Below, piece by piece: positions 47,070 through 56,798 of a stretch of DNA of 64,000 nt. The first letter of the stretch is position 1. Each line of letters opens with the position of its first letter. The stretch lies in contig CAVUUY010000007.1 in assembly GCA_963744915.1 (NCBI GenBank), positions 124,001 through 188,000 of the forward strand, in the 5' to 3' direction. The stretch comes from DATAFF01 sp963744915 (GTDB lineage Bacteria > Pseudomonadota > Alphaproteobacteria > Rhizobiales > Aestuariivirgaceae). The notes below the pieces were generated by a model. That model was given only the letters and a program-made list of their open reading frames with translations. It had not been told where the DNA came from and searched no databases. A program made the translations under genes and the position numbers.

Positions 47070-49282
47070 ATGGATTTCGAGCTGGCCTGGGAACGGCCGC
47101 CGGAGGCGCCGTCCGCCGGGCAGGGGAAGATCGCACGCCTGGTCGCCGCCCTGGGCCGGCAGCTCGAATCCGCGCTCGCCGCGCAGCGCCAGCGTTGGCC
47201 GCTGTGGATTCCGGTGGCTTTGGCGGCCGGCGCCGCCCTCTATTTCGTCTTGCCGGTCGAGCCGCATGGCTCCCTCGCCTTGGCCGCCGCGAGCGTCGCC
47301 CTGGGCCTTGTTGCCGGGATCCACCGCGGCGCCTGCAAGCCGGTGTGGCTGCTTATCGCCGCCTGCGCCGCCGGTTTCGTCGCGGCGAAGGCGCGCACGT
47401 TCTGGCTCGACACCGCGGTGCTCTCCGCCCCGACCGGCAATGTGGTGCTGACCGGCCGCATCGTCGGGCTGGCGCCGGTCGGTGAACGCACGCTGCGCCT
47501 GGTGTTGGACGATGTAGAGCTCGCCGCCATCGCGCCGCAACACGCGCCACGGCGCATCGAGCTCCGGATGCCGGCGCCGGCAGCGCCGCTGCGCCGGGGC
47601 GCCGTCATCAGGGTCCATGCTCTGCTCTATCCGCTGGCCCCGCCCCTTCTGCCTGGAACCTACGATCATGCGCGCACCCTGTGGTTTGCCGGCATCGGCG
47701 CCACCGGCCGGGCCATCGGCAGGCCCGACATCGTCGCCGCGCCGACCGGCCTGGCGCTTGCCGACCGGATCGACGATCTGCGCGATGCGATCGGCGCCCG
47801 CATCAGGGCAGCTCTGCCCGGGCCCATCGGCGCCTTTGCCGAAGCCCAGATCACCGGCGAGCGCGGCCATCTTCCCCGCGCCATCAACGAAGCCCTGCAG
47901 GTCTCGGGTCTCGCCCACATCCTCTCGATCTCCGGCCTTCATATGGCGCTGGTGGCGGGCGGCGTGTTCACGGTGCTGCGGGCGCTGCTGGCACTGTCGC
48001 CGCGGTTGGCCGAGACCCGACCGATCAAGGCCTGGGCAGCGCTCGGCGCCTTGCTTGCGGCTGCGGTCTATCTGGCGCTGTCCGGCGGCGGCATCGCCAC
48101 CTGGCGCTCGGCCATCATGATCGTCATGATGTTTGCCGCCGTGCTTCTCGAACGGCCGGCGCTCTCGCTGCACAATCTGGTCGCCACCGCGGCGCTGCTG
48201 GTCATCGCCAGCCCCGAGGCCGTGCTGTCGGCAAGCTTCCAGATGTCGTTCCTCGCCGTCATGGGGCTGATCGCCGCGCATGAGGCCTGGTCGGGCTGGC
48301 GGGCGGAGCGGGATCGCGACGGCGACGGCCCTGGCGAGACCCCGCGGGCCCGCCTGCTGCTCCGCCGGATCCTCGCCATGGGCCATGGCCATGCTCGCCA
48401 CCACGCTGGTGGCGAGCCTGTGCAGCGGGCTGCCAGCCGGTCTACCACTTCAACCGCCTTTCGGCCTATGGGCTCCTGGCCAATGCGCTGGCCCTTCCCG
48501 TGGTCTCGCTGCTCGTCATGCCGGCCGCGCTCGCCGCCATGGTGGCCATGCCCTTCGGCCTGGAATTCCTGCCGCTTCAGCTGATGGGCGCCGGGCTCGA
48601 AGCGGTGGTGAAGATCGCTGCGACCATTGCCGCCTTGCCCGGTGCCCGCGCCGCCATCGCCTCGCCGCCGCTGCCGTCGATGATGGCGATGACCGCCGGG
48701 CTCGTCTTCCTCTGCCTCTGGCAGGGGTGGACACGGCTCGTCGGCCTGGTCGCCATCCTGGCCGGCATCGGCCTCGCCGATCTCCGCCACGCGCCGGATA
48801 TCGTGGTCGAGCGGCGCGGCGCGACGGTGGCCTTTCGCGGCGAAAACCGCCTGCTGGCGTTCCCCCCGCAGCGCAAGGCGCGCTTTTCCGTCGAGAAATG
48901 GCTGCTGCACGAGGGCGACTCCGCCAGCTTCAAGCAGGCCCTCGAACGGCCCGGCTGGTCTTGCGCGGCAACCGCCTGCCACGCCGTCGTGAAGGGGCGC
49001 CGGCTGCTCTTTCTGCGCAGCGACACCGCCGACGGCACGGCCGCAGCCCTGTGCGGCGACGCCGAGATCGTCATTGCCGCCGTGCCGCTGCGCGGCGCCT
49101 GCCGCGGCGCGCGCCTGCGCATCGACCGGTTCGACCTTTGGCGCAAGGGCGCTCATGCCATTTACCTCGATGGTGATTTCTGGCGCGTGGTGGCGGCGCG
49201 GGACGAGCAAGGCCGCCGGCCCTGGGCTGTCGCACCGGTGCCGCGCGCGTCGATCCGCAGCACCCCGATGCCACCCCGTTGA
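47070..49282 (+). pseudogene. comEC: ComEC/Rec2 family competence protein, two frameshifts
   Basis: Polytopic membrane protein with the N-terminal DUF4131-like region, the ComEC core (HILSISGLHMALVAGG, characteristic) and multiple transmembrane helices, then a short C-terminal periplasmic part without a complete metallo-hydrolase. In competent bacteria ComEC is the DNA-uptake channel. The frame shifts +1 near 48383 (ATGGGCCATGG, one G too many) and +1 again near 48442 (CCGGTCTACC). Coding sense is otherwise continuous to 49282, ending by convergence with lexA. Either recent inactivation or two sequence errors within 60 bases. Confidence 0.85.
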
Positions 49283-49288
49283 AACGCC

Positions 49289-49993
49289 TCAATATTTCCG
49301 GATCAGTCCGACCAGCGTTCCCTGCACCCGCACCCGATCCGGTCCAAAAATTCTGGTTTCATAGGACGGATTGGCGGCTTCGAGCGCCACCGAGTCGCCC
49401 TTGCGGCGCATCCGCTTGAGCGTTGCCTCCTCGTCATCGACCAACGCCACCACGATGTCGCCATTGCGCGCCGTTTCGGTGCGCCGGATCAGCACGGTAT
49501 CGCCATCGAGAATGCCGGCCTCGATCATCGAGTCGCCCTTGACCTCGAGGGCGAAGTGATCGCCGGTGCCGAGGAGATCGGGCGGCACGTTGATATTGTG
49601 GGTATGATCCTCGATCGCCGAGATCGGCACGCCGGCAGCAATGCGTCCCATCACCGGCACCGCGACACCCTGCGGCGCCCCGTCTGCCCGCGTCGCCAGC
49701 GGCTTGACCTTGCCGAGCGATCCCTCGATCACATTGGGCGAGAACGCCCGGCGGGGAGCCGCCAGGCCCGGCGAGACCGACTCCGGCAGCTTGACCACTT
49801 CGAGCGCCCGGGCGCGATGCGCCAGCCGCCGGATGAAGCCCCTTTCCTCGAGCGCGGTGATGAGCCGATGGATCCCGGATTTCGACCTTAGATCAAGAGC
49901 TTCCTTCATCTCCTCGAAGGACGGAGGCACCCCGGCCTCCTTCAGCCTCTCATGGATGAACATCAGCAGTTCATATTGCTTCCGCGTCAGCAC
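49289..49993 (-). CDS. lexA: SOS repressor LexA
   Basis: 234 residues from a GTG at 49993 (VLTRKQYELL), with ribosome site GGAAGGGGG. Winged-helix N-terminal domain (SFEEMKEALDLRSKSGIHRL), then the S24 peptidase: self-cleavage site Ala120-Gly121 in RIAAGVP, catalytic Ser155 in KGDSMIEAG and Lys193 in ATLKR. It represses the SOS regulon until RecA-stimulated autocleavage. An alphaproteobacterial LexA box lies 60 bases upstream. Confidence 0.95.
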   Translation of the reverse strand: MLTRKQYELLMFIHERLKEAGVPPSFEEMKEALDLRSKSGIHRLITALEERGFIRRLAHRARALEVVKLPESVSPGLAAPRRAFSPNVIEGSLGKVKPLATRADGAPQGVAVPVMGRIAAGVPISAIEDHTHNINVPPDLLGTGDHFALEVKGDSMIEAGILDGDTVLIRRTETARNGDIVVALVDDEEATLKRMRRKGDSVALEAANPSYETRIFGPDRVRVQGTLVGLIRKY

Positions 49994-50052
49994 GTTTCCC
50001 CCTTCCGGTCCCAAAACCGGCGCCTCGGAACAAAACTGAAACATCTTTACCT

Positions 50053-50067
50053 GTTCCCATTATGTTC
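50053..50067. promoter_or_regulatory. LexA operator (SOS box) upstream of lexA
   Basis: GTTC-CCATTAT-GTTC, an exact match to the alphaproteobacterial consensus GTTC-N7-GTTC. It lies 60 bases before the lexA start, so autoregulation is expected. A one-mismatch half (GAAC-N7-AAAC) lies at about 50029-50043. Confidence 0.85.
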
Positions 50068-50157
50068 GGCAAGCGGAATATCCGCATATATCCCCTTGAC
50101 GTATGCCGCTCCATCGCCTATACAGGTGGTGTGGAGGGTGGACGCCATGTCTAGCCA

Positions 50158-50794
50158 ATGACTTTAAAGCAGTTTTTGGCAAAGTTTCCCAACGATGACG
50201 TGTGTCTCCAGCATCTTTTCGACACACGCTTCGGACCGGCTTACCCATGCCCCAAATGCAAGGCTGTCGGTGCATTCCACCGGTTGCGGAAGCTGCCGGC
50301 CTTTACCTGCAACTGCGGGCACCACATTCACCCGATGGCGGGAACGCCGTTCGAGCGCAGCCGTACGCCGCTGACCACATGGTTTCATGTGATGTTCTTG
50401 TTCTGTGCATCACGCAATGGCGTAGCGGCAAAGGAAATCCAGCGACAGACCGGCGTCACCTACAAGACGGCATGGCGGCTCTGCAACGAGATCCGCAAAT
50501 ACATGGGCTGGGTCGACGGTGACGGCCAGCCAGGCGGTCCCGGCAAGCCCCGCGTCGAGGTCGATAAGATGTTGGGGCTGCCAGCATGAAAGCGTGAACC
50601 ACAAGCAAGGCGAATATGTCAGGAAGCGTTGGTTAAACGTGAAAATGGCGATCAGCGGGACGTACGTTTGGGTTTCAAAGAACCACCACTTGCAGACTTA
50701 CCTTCGCGCGTTCGAGTATCGCCATAATTTGCGCCAGAGCCCGCACGTGATGTTTGACCTTTTGCTCTTGGCTTTCCCAAGGGCTTCTCGATGA
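50158..50794 (+). pseudogene. IS1595-type (ISXO2-like) transposase remnant
   Basis: The N-terminal ~143 residues show the IS1595 start (MTLKQFLAKFPNDDVCLQHL), a zinc ribbon (CPKCKAVGAF..CNCGHHIHPMAGTPFE) and the helix region KEIQRQTGVTYKTAWRLCNE. The frame then ends just after VEVD, the first expected DDE aspartate. Coding sense resumes in another frame with the transposase C-terminus (NHKQGEYV, SGTYVWVSKNHHLQTYLRAFEYRHN). The catalytic core between is deleted. It sits between lexA and the mini-element; clear terminal inverted repeats were not found. Confidence 0.8.
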
Positions 50795-50939
50795 GCATAG
50801 CTCGTAGTAACTGATATAAGCGATGCGGGTCAGCAGTTACATGATCGTCTTTGGTCATATTCTTTCAATTTCTGCCTTATTAAATTGTAGGTCCATGTAT
50901 TGGATGCGGGGATTTGCCCCCCGTGCTTAACATGGACTG
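50795..50939. other. AT-richer scar between IS remnant and mini-element
   Basis: No gene. Clearly lower GC than the rest of the window. It carries GTCCATGT near 50891 and its complement ACATGGAC near 50930 as an inverted repeat, plus a short GGGG/CCCC hairpin between them. It may be part of the old insertion. Confidence 0.4.
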
Positions 50940-50941
50940 TA

Positions 50942-51212
50942 GGGTTAGGACCCTTTAATTAATCGAATTGATAGGCCCCCATTTCCCTTCTCCCCGTGCT
51001 GACGGGGAGAAGGTGCCCCGGAGGGGCGGATGAGGGGTCTTTCTCGCCAAGCCGAAATCTTCGAGAAATCCTGTATCTTTTACGAGTGAACCGCGCAGAG
51101 TGGTTGACGTTGGCAAGACACCCCTCATCCGGCCTCCGGCCACCTTCTCCCCGTCAACACGGGGAGAAGGGAAAAGGAGGGTACGGCGATCTCCCAAAAA
51201 GGGTCCTAACCC
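50942..51212. mobile_element. 271-bp miniature inverted-repeat element with TA target duplication
   Basis: Terminal inverted repeats GGGTTAGGACCCTTT (50942-50956) and its complement at 51198-51212, flanked on each side by TA (50940-50941 and 51213-51214), the target duplication of the IS630/Tc1-mariner superfamily. Inside lies a second, longer inverted repeat of about 60-75 bases (50980-51055 against 51103-51178) containing CCTTCTCCCCGT hairpins, similar to palindromic repeats common in Rhizobiales. There is no transposase gene, so it would need one in trans. Confidence 0.72.
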
Positions 51213-51359
51213 TAGTTCTTCATGACATATATTGAAGAAGGAGCTCTGCAACTCGCCTGTCGCGAACTCTCTTCCACCGAGTGTGGAGCTCGTCACAATA
51301 GCGGCGGTAAATCCAAATAGTTGAGGAAGTACTGGCGGCCACCCCTTGGGCCGGCGGAC

Positions 51360-52562
51360 CTAGAAGTCGATTTCCAGGATCTCGACCATGTCGCCGGCGG
51401 CTGCCGGCGGCGCGTGCGGCGGGCGCACGACCAGTGCCTGCGCGGCATGCAAGGTGCGCTGCATGGCGCTGTCCTGCAGCGGAAACGGTGCCGTCGTCAT
51501 CGTCCCGTCGGGGTGGCGCCGCAGCGTCGCCCGCAGATATTCCTGACGATGGTCGTTGGCCGGAAGCGGCGTTTCGAGCTTCGCCTTCATCATCGTCTCC
51601 TCGGTCTGAAGCCCGAGCAGGCCGGCGATCAGCGGCTTGAGGAACAGCCTTGCGCACAGCGCCGCCGAGACGGGGTTTCCCGGCAGCCCGACGATGCGCT
51701 GCGCGCCGCTGCGTGCGAACATCAGCGGCTTTCCCGGCCTGAGCGCGATCTGCCAGAAGCTGAGCCTGAGGCCGCGACGCTGCAGCGCCGCGCGCACGAG
51801 ATCGTGCTCGCCGACCGATGCCCCGCCGATGGTGACCAGGATGTCGGCCGCCGCGGCCCCGGCGATCGCCCGCTCGATCGCTTCGAGCTCGTCGGCGGCG
51901 ATGCCGAGATCGCGCGGCCGGCCGCCGAACCGCTGGACCATGGCGGCTACCACATGGCTGTTCGACGACACGATCTGGTCAGGGCGAGGCTCGGCCCCGG
52001 GCGGCACCAGCTCATCGCCGGTGGCCAGGATGGCGACCAGCGGCCGCCGGCGCACCGGCACGCTCGCCCGGTTCATCGCCGCCGCCAGCCCGATCGCCCG
52101 CGGGCTCAGCACGCTCGCCGCCGGCAGCACCACCTCGCCGCGCCGGAAATCGAAACCGGCCGCCCGCATGTGACGGTGAGCCGGCGCCGCGGTCTCGATC
52201 GTGACGGCGTCGCCCACCAGGCGGGCATTCTCCTGGATGACGATGGTGTCCGCCCCTTCCGGCACCGGTGCGCCGGTGAAGATCCGCACCGCCTCGCCGG
52301 GGCCGACCGCGCCCTCGAACCGGCGGCCGGCCGGAGCCTCGCCGATCACCCTGAGCTGCGCCGGCAGCGTGGCGAGATCCTGCGAGCGCACGGCAAACCC
52401 GTCCATCGCCGAGGCAGTGAATGGCGGCTGGTCGCGGCCGGCGCGCAGGTCCTGCGCCAACACCCGCCCATGTGCATCCGCTAATGGCACGATTTCCTCA
52501 GGCAATGGCTCGACACCGGCGAGGATCAGGGCCAAGGCCTCGCTGATCGGCAACAGCGCCAT
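51360..52562 (-). CDS. moeA: Molybdopterin molybdenumtransferase
   Basis: 400 residues. It inserts molybdate into adenylated molybdopterin. Conserved blocks: FTASAMDGFAVRS, GEAVRIFTGAPVPEGADTIV, TGDELVPPG, and GGASVGEHDLVRAAL in the MogA-like domain; VGLPGNPVSA follows. Immediately downstream of moaC with one base between genes. Confidence 0.94.
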   Translation of the reverse strand: MALLPISEALALILAGVEPLPEEIVPLADAHGRVLAQDLRAGRDQPPFTASAMDGFAVRSQDLATLPAQLRVIGEAPAGRRFEGAVGPGEAVRIFTGAPVPEGADTIVIQENARLVGDAVTIETAAPAHRHMRAAGFDFRRGEVVLPAASVLSPRAIGLAAAMNRASVPVRRRPLVAILATGDELVPPGAEPRPDQIVSSNSHVVAAMVQRFGGRPRDLGIAADELEAIERAIAGAAAADILVTIGGASVGEHDLVRAALQRRGLRLSFWQIALRPGKPLMFARSGAQRIVGLPGNPVSAALCARLFLKPLIAGLLGLQTEETMMKAKLETPLPANDHRQEYLRATLRRHPDGTMTTAPFPLQDSAMQRTLHAAQALVVRPPHAPPAAAGDMVEILEIDF

Positions 52563-52563
52563 C

Positions 52564-53046
52564 TCACTCGGCCCGGTAAGCGCCCGAGCGGCCGCCCGAT
52601 TTGGCGACCAGGCGGATCTCGGCGATGCGCATCGCGCGGTCCACCGACTTGAGCATGTCGTAAAGCGTGAGGCACGCCACCGCCACCGCGGTCAGCGCCT
52701 CCATCTCGACGCCCGTCTTGCCCTCGACCGCCACGGTTGCCGTGACGGCGACGGCGTTGCGCGCCGGATCGGCGCTGAGCGTCACCGCCGCCTTGGCGAT
52801 CATCAACGGATGGCAGAGCGGAATGAGTTCATGGGTCCGCTTGGCCGCCATGATGCCGGCGATCCGCGCCGCCGCCAGCACATCACCCTTGGGCGCCTTG
52901 CCTTCGATGACCATCGCCAGCGTCGCCGGCCGCATCGTAACGAGCCCGCTGGCGGTTGCCTCGCGCAGCGTCACCGCCTTGTCGGAAACATCGACCATCC
53001 GGGCGCGGCCGTCCTCGTCGAGGTGGGTGAGCCGCGACTTGGCCAT
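52564..53046 (-). CDS. moaC: Cyclic pyranopterin monophosphate synthase
   Basis: 160 residues. With MoaA it makes cyclic pyranopterin monophosphate, the first molybdopterin intermediate. Signatures: LTHLDEDGRARMVDVSDKAV, KRTHELIPLCHPLMI and GVEMEALTAVAVACLTLYDM with the catalytic lysine in MLKSVD. Between trpC and moeA, the standard Rhizobiales order. Confidence 0.96.
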   Translation of the reverse strand: MAKSRLTHLDEDGRARMVDVSDKAVTLREATASGLVTMRPATLAMVIEGKAPKGDVLAAARIAGIMAAKRTHELIPLCHPLMIAKAAVTLSADPARNAVAVTATVAVEGKTGVEMEALTAVAVACLTLYDMLKSVDRAMRIAEIRLVAKSGGRSGAYRAE

Positions 53047-53047
53047 G

Positions 53048-53869
53048 CTAGACCCCGAGCGACGCCCTGGCCGGCTTGCCGAGGATCGCGCGGGTCGCTG
53101 CCTCGACGTCGCGCTGCCGCATCAGGCTTTCGCCGATCAGGAAGGCATTGATCCCGGCGCGCGCCAGCCGCGCCAGATCCGCTGGAGCGCCAATCCCGCT
53201 CTCGGCAATGCCGATCGCGCCGCGCGGCAGCATCGGCGCCAGCCGCTCGCTGGTCTCGAGCCGCGTCTCGAAGGTCCTGAGATCGCGATTGTTGATGCCG
53301 ATCAACCGGGTCCGCAGCCGGAGCGCCCGTTCGAGCTCGGGCTCGTCATGGACCTCGCACAGCACATCCATGCCGTGCTTGAGCGCCTCGGCCTCGAGCG
53401 CCGCGGCAGCCGCGTCGTCGATCATTGCCATGATCAGGAGAATGCAGTCTGCCCCAAGCGCCCGCGCCTCGACGACCTGATAGGGATCGAGCATGAAATC
53501 CTTGCGCAGGACCGGCAGCCGCGTCGCCTCGCGGGCCTCGGTCAGGAACTCCGGCGCGCCCTGGAAGGACGGTCGGTCGGTCAGGACCGACAGACAGGCA
53601 GCGCCGCCCGCTTCATAGGCCCGGGCGAGACTGGCGGGGGCGAAGTCTTCGCGTATCAGCCCCTTCGAAGGGCTCGCCTTCTTGATTTCCGCGATGAGGC
53701 CGTATTCGCCGGCGCCGATTCGTGCCGCGAGCGCCGCGCCGAACCGGCGCACCGCTCCCGCCTGGGCGGCACGCTCGACCAGCGCCGCGAGCGGCAGGCG
53801 CGACCTGGCCGCCGCAACCTCCTCGCGCTTATAGGCCGCTATCCGCTCGAGAATATTCGTCAACAGCAA
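53048..53869 (-). CDS. trpC: Indole-3-glycerol phosphate synthase
   Basis: 273 residues, (beta/alpha)8 barrel. Signatures IAEIKKASPSKGLIREDF, VLRKDFMLDPYQV (catalytic Lys), and GINNRDLRTF. It converts CdRP to indole-3-glycerol phosphate in tryptophan synthesis. A separate protein, not fused to trpF. Ten bases after trpD. Confidence 0.96.
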   Translation of the reverse strand: MLLTNILERIAAYKREEVAAARSRLPLAALVERAAQAGAVRRFGAALAARIGAGEYGLIAEIKKASPSKGLIREDFAPASLARAYEAGGAACLSVLTDRPSFQGAPEFLTEAREATRLPVLRKDFMLDPYQVVEARALGADCILLIMAMIDDAAAAALEAEALKHGMDVLCEVHDEPELERALRLRTRLIGINNRDLRTFETRLETSERLAPMLPRGAIGIAESGIGAPADLARLARAGINAFLIGESLMRQRDVEAATRAILGKPARASLGV

Positions 53870-53879
53870 GATCTCCAGC

Positions 53880-54890
53880 TCAGTTGGACACGCTCACCAG
53901 CCGTTCGAGTGCGCGCCGCGCCGCGCCGCTGGCGACCGCCTGCCTGGCGAGCGCCACGCCCTCCGCCAGGTCGGACGCAACCTCGGCAATCACCAGGGCT
54001 GCCCCGGCCGTCATCAGCGCCGCATCGGCAAAAGCACTGGGCCTGCCGTCGAGCACCGTGCCGAGAACCGCGGCATTGTGAACGGCGTCGCCGCCCTTGA
54101 GGTCTGCCGCCTTGTGCCGCTTCACGCCGGCGATTTCCGGCGTGATCTCGAAGGTTCGCACGGCACCTTCACGGAATTCCGCAACCCAGGTCGTGCCGGT
54201 GGGGGTGATCTCGTCGAAACCGCCTTCGCCATGCGCCACCCACACCCGCTCCGACCCGAGATTGCCCAGAACCTCGGCCATCGGCTCGATCCACGACCGC
54301 GCGAAGACGCCGATCACCTGCCGCTTCACGCCCGCCGGATTGGACAGCGGCCCGAGCAGGTTGAAGATGGTGCGGGTGCCAAGCTCGACGCGCGAGGGCC
54401 CGACATGGCGCATGGCGGAATGATGCGCCGGCGCGAACATGAAGCCGAGCCCGGCTTCGGCGATGCAGCGCGTTATCGTCTCGGGCGGCACCTCGATATT
54501 GACGCCGAGCGCCGCCAATGTGTCGGCAGCGCCCGACCGCGAGCTCAGCGCCCGGTTGCCGTGCTTGGCAATCTTGAGCCCGGCGCCCGCCGCGATGAAG
54601 GCGGCGCAGGTCGAGATGTTGTAGCTCCCCGAGCCGTCGCCGCCGGTTCCGACGATATCCAGCGCTCCGACCGGCGCCTCGACCCGCACCATCCTCTCGC
54701 GCATCGCCATTACCGCGCCGGTGATCTCGCTGACCGCCTCGCCCCGCACCCGCAGCGCCATGAGGAAACCGCCGATCTGGGCCGGCGTGGCCTCGCCCGA
54801 CATCATGATGTCGAACGCCTGCTTGGCCTCCTCGACGCTGAGCGCCCGCCCGTCGGCGGCCTTGGCAATCAGCGGCTTGAATTCGGACAT
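53880..54890 (-). CDS. trpD: Anthranilate phosphoribosyltransferase
   Basis: 336 residues from MSEFKPLIAK at 54890. PRPP-binding glycine loop GTGGDGSGSYNIST and KHGNRALSSRSGAADTL, both family signatures. It transfers phosphoribose to anthranilate. A longer frame to 55001 overlaps trpG and lacks conservation. trpG lies 13 bases upstream. Confidence 0.95.
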   Translation of the reverse strand: MSEFKPLIAKAADGRALSVEEAKQAFDIMMSGEATPAQIGGFLMALRVRGEAVSEITGAVMAMRERMVRVEAPVGALDIVGTGGDGSGSYNISTCAAFIAAGAGLKIAKHGNRALSSRSGAADTLAALGVNIEVPPETITRCIAEAGLGFMFAPAHHSAMRHVGPSRVELGTRTIFNLLGPLSNPAGVKRQVIGVFARSWIEPMAEVLGNLGSERVWVAHGEGGFDEITPTGTTWVAEFREGAVRTFEITPEIAGVKRHKAADLKGGDAVHNAAVLGTVLDGRPSAFADAALMTAGAALVIAEVASDLAEGVALARQAVASGAARRALERLVSVSN

Positions 54891-54903
54891 GAACCGCCTC
54901 GCC

Positions 54904-55491
54904 TCAATGCTTCGCGCCGGCACCGGCAATGCCGAGGAAGTTCTCGAGTATCTTGTGACCTTGCTCCGAGGCGATGCTCTCGGGATGGAACTGCACGCCA
55001 TGGACCGGCAGGCTGCGGTGCTCCATGGCCATGATCAACCCGTCAGCGGTCTCGGCGGTGATGCGCAGGCAGTCGGGCAGGGTAGGGCGATCGACGATCA
55101 GCGAATGATAGCGCGTCGCCTGGAAGCTCTTTGGCGTGCCCGCGAAAATGCCTTCGCCGCTGTTGGCGATCGCCGACAGCTTGCCATGCATGAGCAATGG
55201 CGCGCGCTTGACCAGGCCGCCAAAGGCCTGGCCGATCGCCTGGTGACCGAGGCACACCCCAAGCAGCGGCACCTTGGCATCGGCCGCCGCCTTGACGAGA
55301 TCGAGGCAGATCCCCGCCTCGTTGGGCGTGCACGGCCCGGGCGACAGCACGATCGCCTCCGGCCCGGACGACAGCACCTGGCCGACGCTGATCTGGTCGT
55401 TGCGATGCACCACCGTCTCGGCGCCGAGCTCGCCGAGATAGTGATAAAGGTTGAAGGTGAAGCTGTCGTAATTGTCGATCAGGATGATCAT
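54904..55491 (-). CDS. trpG: Anthranilate synthase component II (glutamine amidotransferase)
   Basis: 195 residues. The amidotransferase triad starts with Cys80 in GVCLGHQAIGQ; His and Glu are in VQFHPESIAS near the C-terminus. It supplies ammonia to TrpE. It is a separate gene, unlike the TrpEG fusion of several Rhizobiales, and its partner trpE is 5.3 kb away, separated by three unrelated genes. Confidence 0.94.
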   Translation of the reverse strand: MIILIDNYDSFTFNLYHYLGELGAETVVHRNDQISVGQVLSSGPEAIVLSPGPCTPNEAGICLDLVKAAADAKVPLLGVCLGHQAIGQAFGGLVKRAPLLMHGKLSAIANSGEGIFAGTPKSFQATRYHSLIVDRPTLPDCLRITAETADGLIMAMEHRSLPVHGVQFHPESIASEQGHKILENFLGIAGAGAKH

Positions 55492-55645
55492 CTTCGAGTT
55501 AAGCCTTTGATTTTAGTGCACGATTTCATCGACACCGCGGCCACACACCCCCGTTGATTCCGCTTGTCGCATTCTCGAGCTCCATTGCCCATGCGTATAA
55601 CAATCTCTAGAGCCAGGACTCAATACGGCCGCGCCTCCGGCAGGT

Positions 55646-56629
55646 TCAGCGGCCCACGCGCTGCTGAAGATGTTCCGGGTACCGGGCACCTTGTACCGCA
55701 ATCTTGGACATGGCGCTCTCGATCTCACGGACATCGTCGGGGCCAAGCGCGATGTCGGCGGCGCGGATGTTCTCGTCAAGGCGATTGAGCTTGGTGGTGC
55801 CGGGGATCGGAACGATCCACGGTTTCCGGGCCAGAAGCCACGCGAGCGCGACCTGCGCCGGGGTGGCCATTTTCTTTTCCGCCAACTGCTTGAGGAGTTC
55901 GACCAGGGCCTGGTTCGCCTTGCGAGCCTCCGGCGTGAAGCGCGGAACAATGTTGCGGAAGTCGGTGCTGTCGAATGTGGTGGTCTCGTTGATCGCCCCG
56001 GTGAGAAAGCCCTTGCCCAAGGGGCTGAACGCGACAAAGCCGATCCCGAGCTCCTCGAGGGTTGGCAGGACCTCCTTCTCGGGTTCTCGCCACCAGAGCG
56101 AATACTCGCTCTGGAGCGCGGTGACCCGCTGGACCGCGTGGGCACGACGGATTGTCTGTACACCTGCTTCGGACAGGCCGAAATGCCTCACCTTCCCAGC
56201 CTGAATCAGGTCCTTGACCGTGCTCGCCACGTCCTCGATCGGGACGTTCGGATCGACGCGATGCTGATATAGGAGATCGATCACGTTCGTCTTGAGCCGC
56301 TTGAGCGAGGCCTCGGCAACCTCCTTGATGTGCTCGGGTCGGCTGTTAAGTCCTGCCCCCGGGTTCCCGGATTCGAAGCCGAACTTTGTGGCGATCACGA
56401 CCTGATCGCGGACCGGCGCGAGAGCTTCGCCGACCAGCTCCTCGTTGATGAACGGCCCGTAAGCCTCGGCTGTATCAAAAAATGTGATGCCGCGCTCAAA
56501 TGCCGTCCGGAGAAGTCTGATACCCTCCTGCTTGTCCGTTGCCGGACCATAGCCAAAGCTCAGCCCCATGCAGCCGAGTCCAATGGCTGAGACTTGCAAT
56601 CCGCTTTTGCCGAGTTCGCGCTTCTGCAT
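55646..56629 (-). CDS. Aldo/keto reductase
   Basis: 327 residues. Catalytic tetrad Asp-Tyr-Lys-His is visible in FFDTAEAYGPF, TKFGF and LYQHRVDP. The fold is an NADPH-dependent (beta/alpha)8 barrel, close in pattern to AKR13-type reductases (GLGCMGLSFGYGPA). The substrate is not predictable. It interrupts the trpG-trpE order, and its codon choice looks somewhat less GC-extreme than neighbours, so recent acquisition is possible. Confidence 0.92.
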   Translation of the reverse strand: MQKRELGKSGLQVSAIGLGCMGLSFGYGPATDKQEGIRLLRTAFERGITFFDTAEAYGPFINEELVGEALAPVRDQVVIATKFGFESGNPGAGLNSRPEHIKEVAEASLKRLKTNVIDLLYQHRVDPNVPIEDVASTVKDLIQAGKVRHFGLSEAGVQTIRRAHAVQRVTALQSEYSLWWREPEKEVLPTLEELGIGFVAFSPLGKGFLTGAINETTTFDSTDFRNIVPRFTPEARKANQALVELLKQLAEKKMATPAQVALAWLLARKPWIVPIPGTTKLNRLDENIRAADIALGPDDVREIESAMSKIAVQGARYPEHLQQRVGR

Positions 56630-56798
56630 TCTGCCTCCTTTCGGCCAACGCCGACGAGGGAACGCTACCGCCGGCCGACCCGCAGCGCCACAATTGTGTT
56701 TGACGCCCGCCGCGCAAACAGCCGATTTCCGCCTTGCTTTGGGTCTTTACCAGGATCGGGCTCAGATTTTGCATTCGCTTTGCGGCGAGAGGCATGAC

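Noticed and set aside
50158..50589. Functional IS1595 transposase
   Set aside because: The catalytic core is deleted and the C-terminus is in a different frame.
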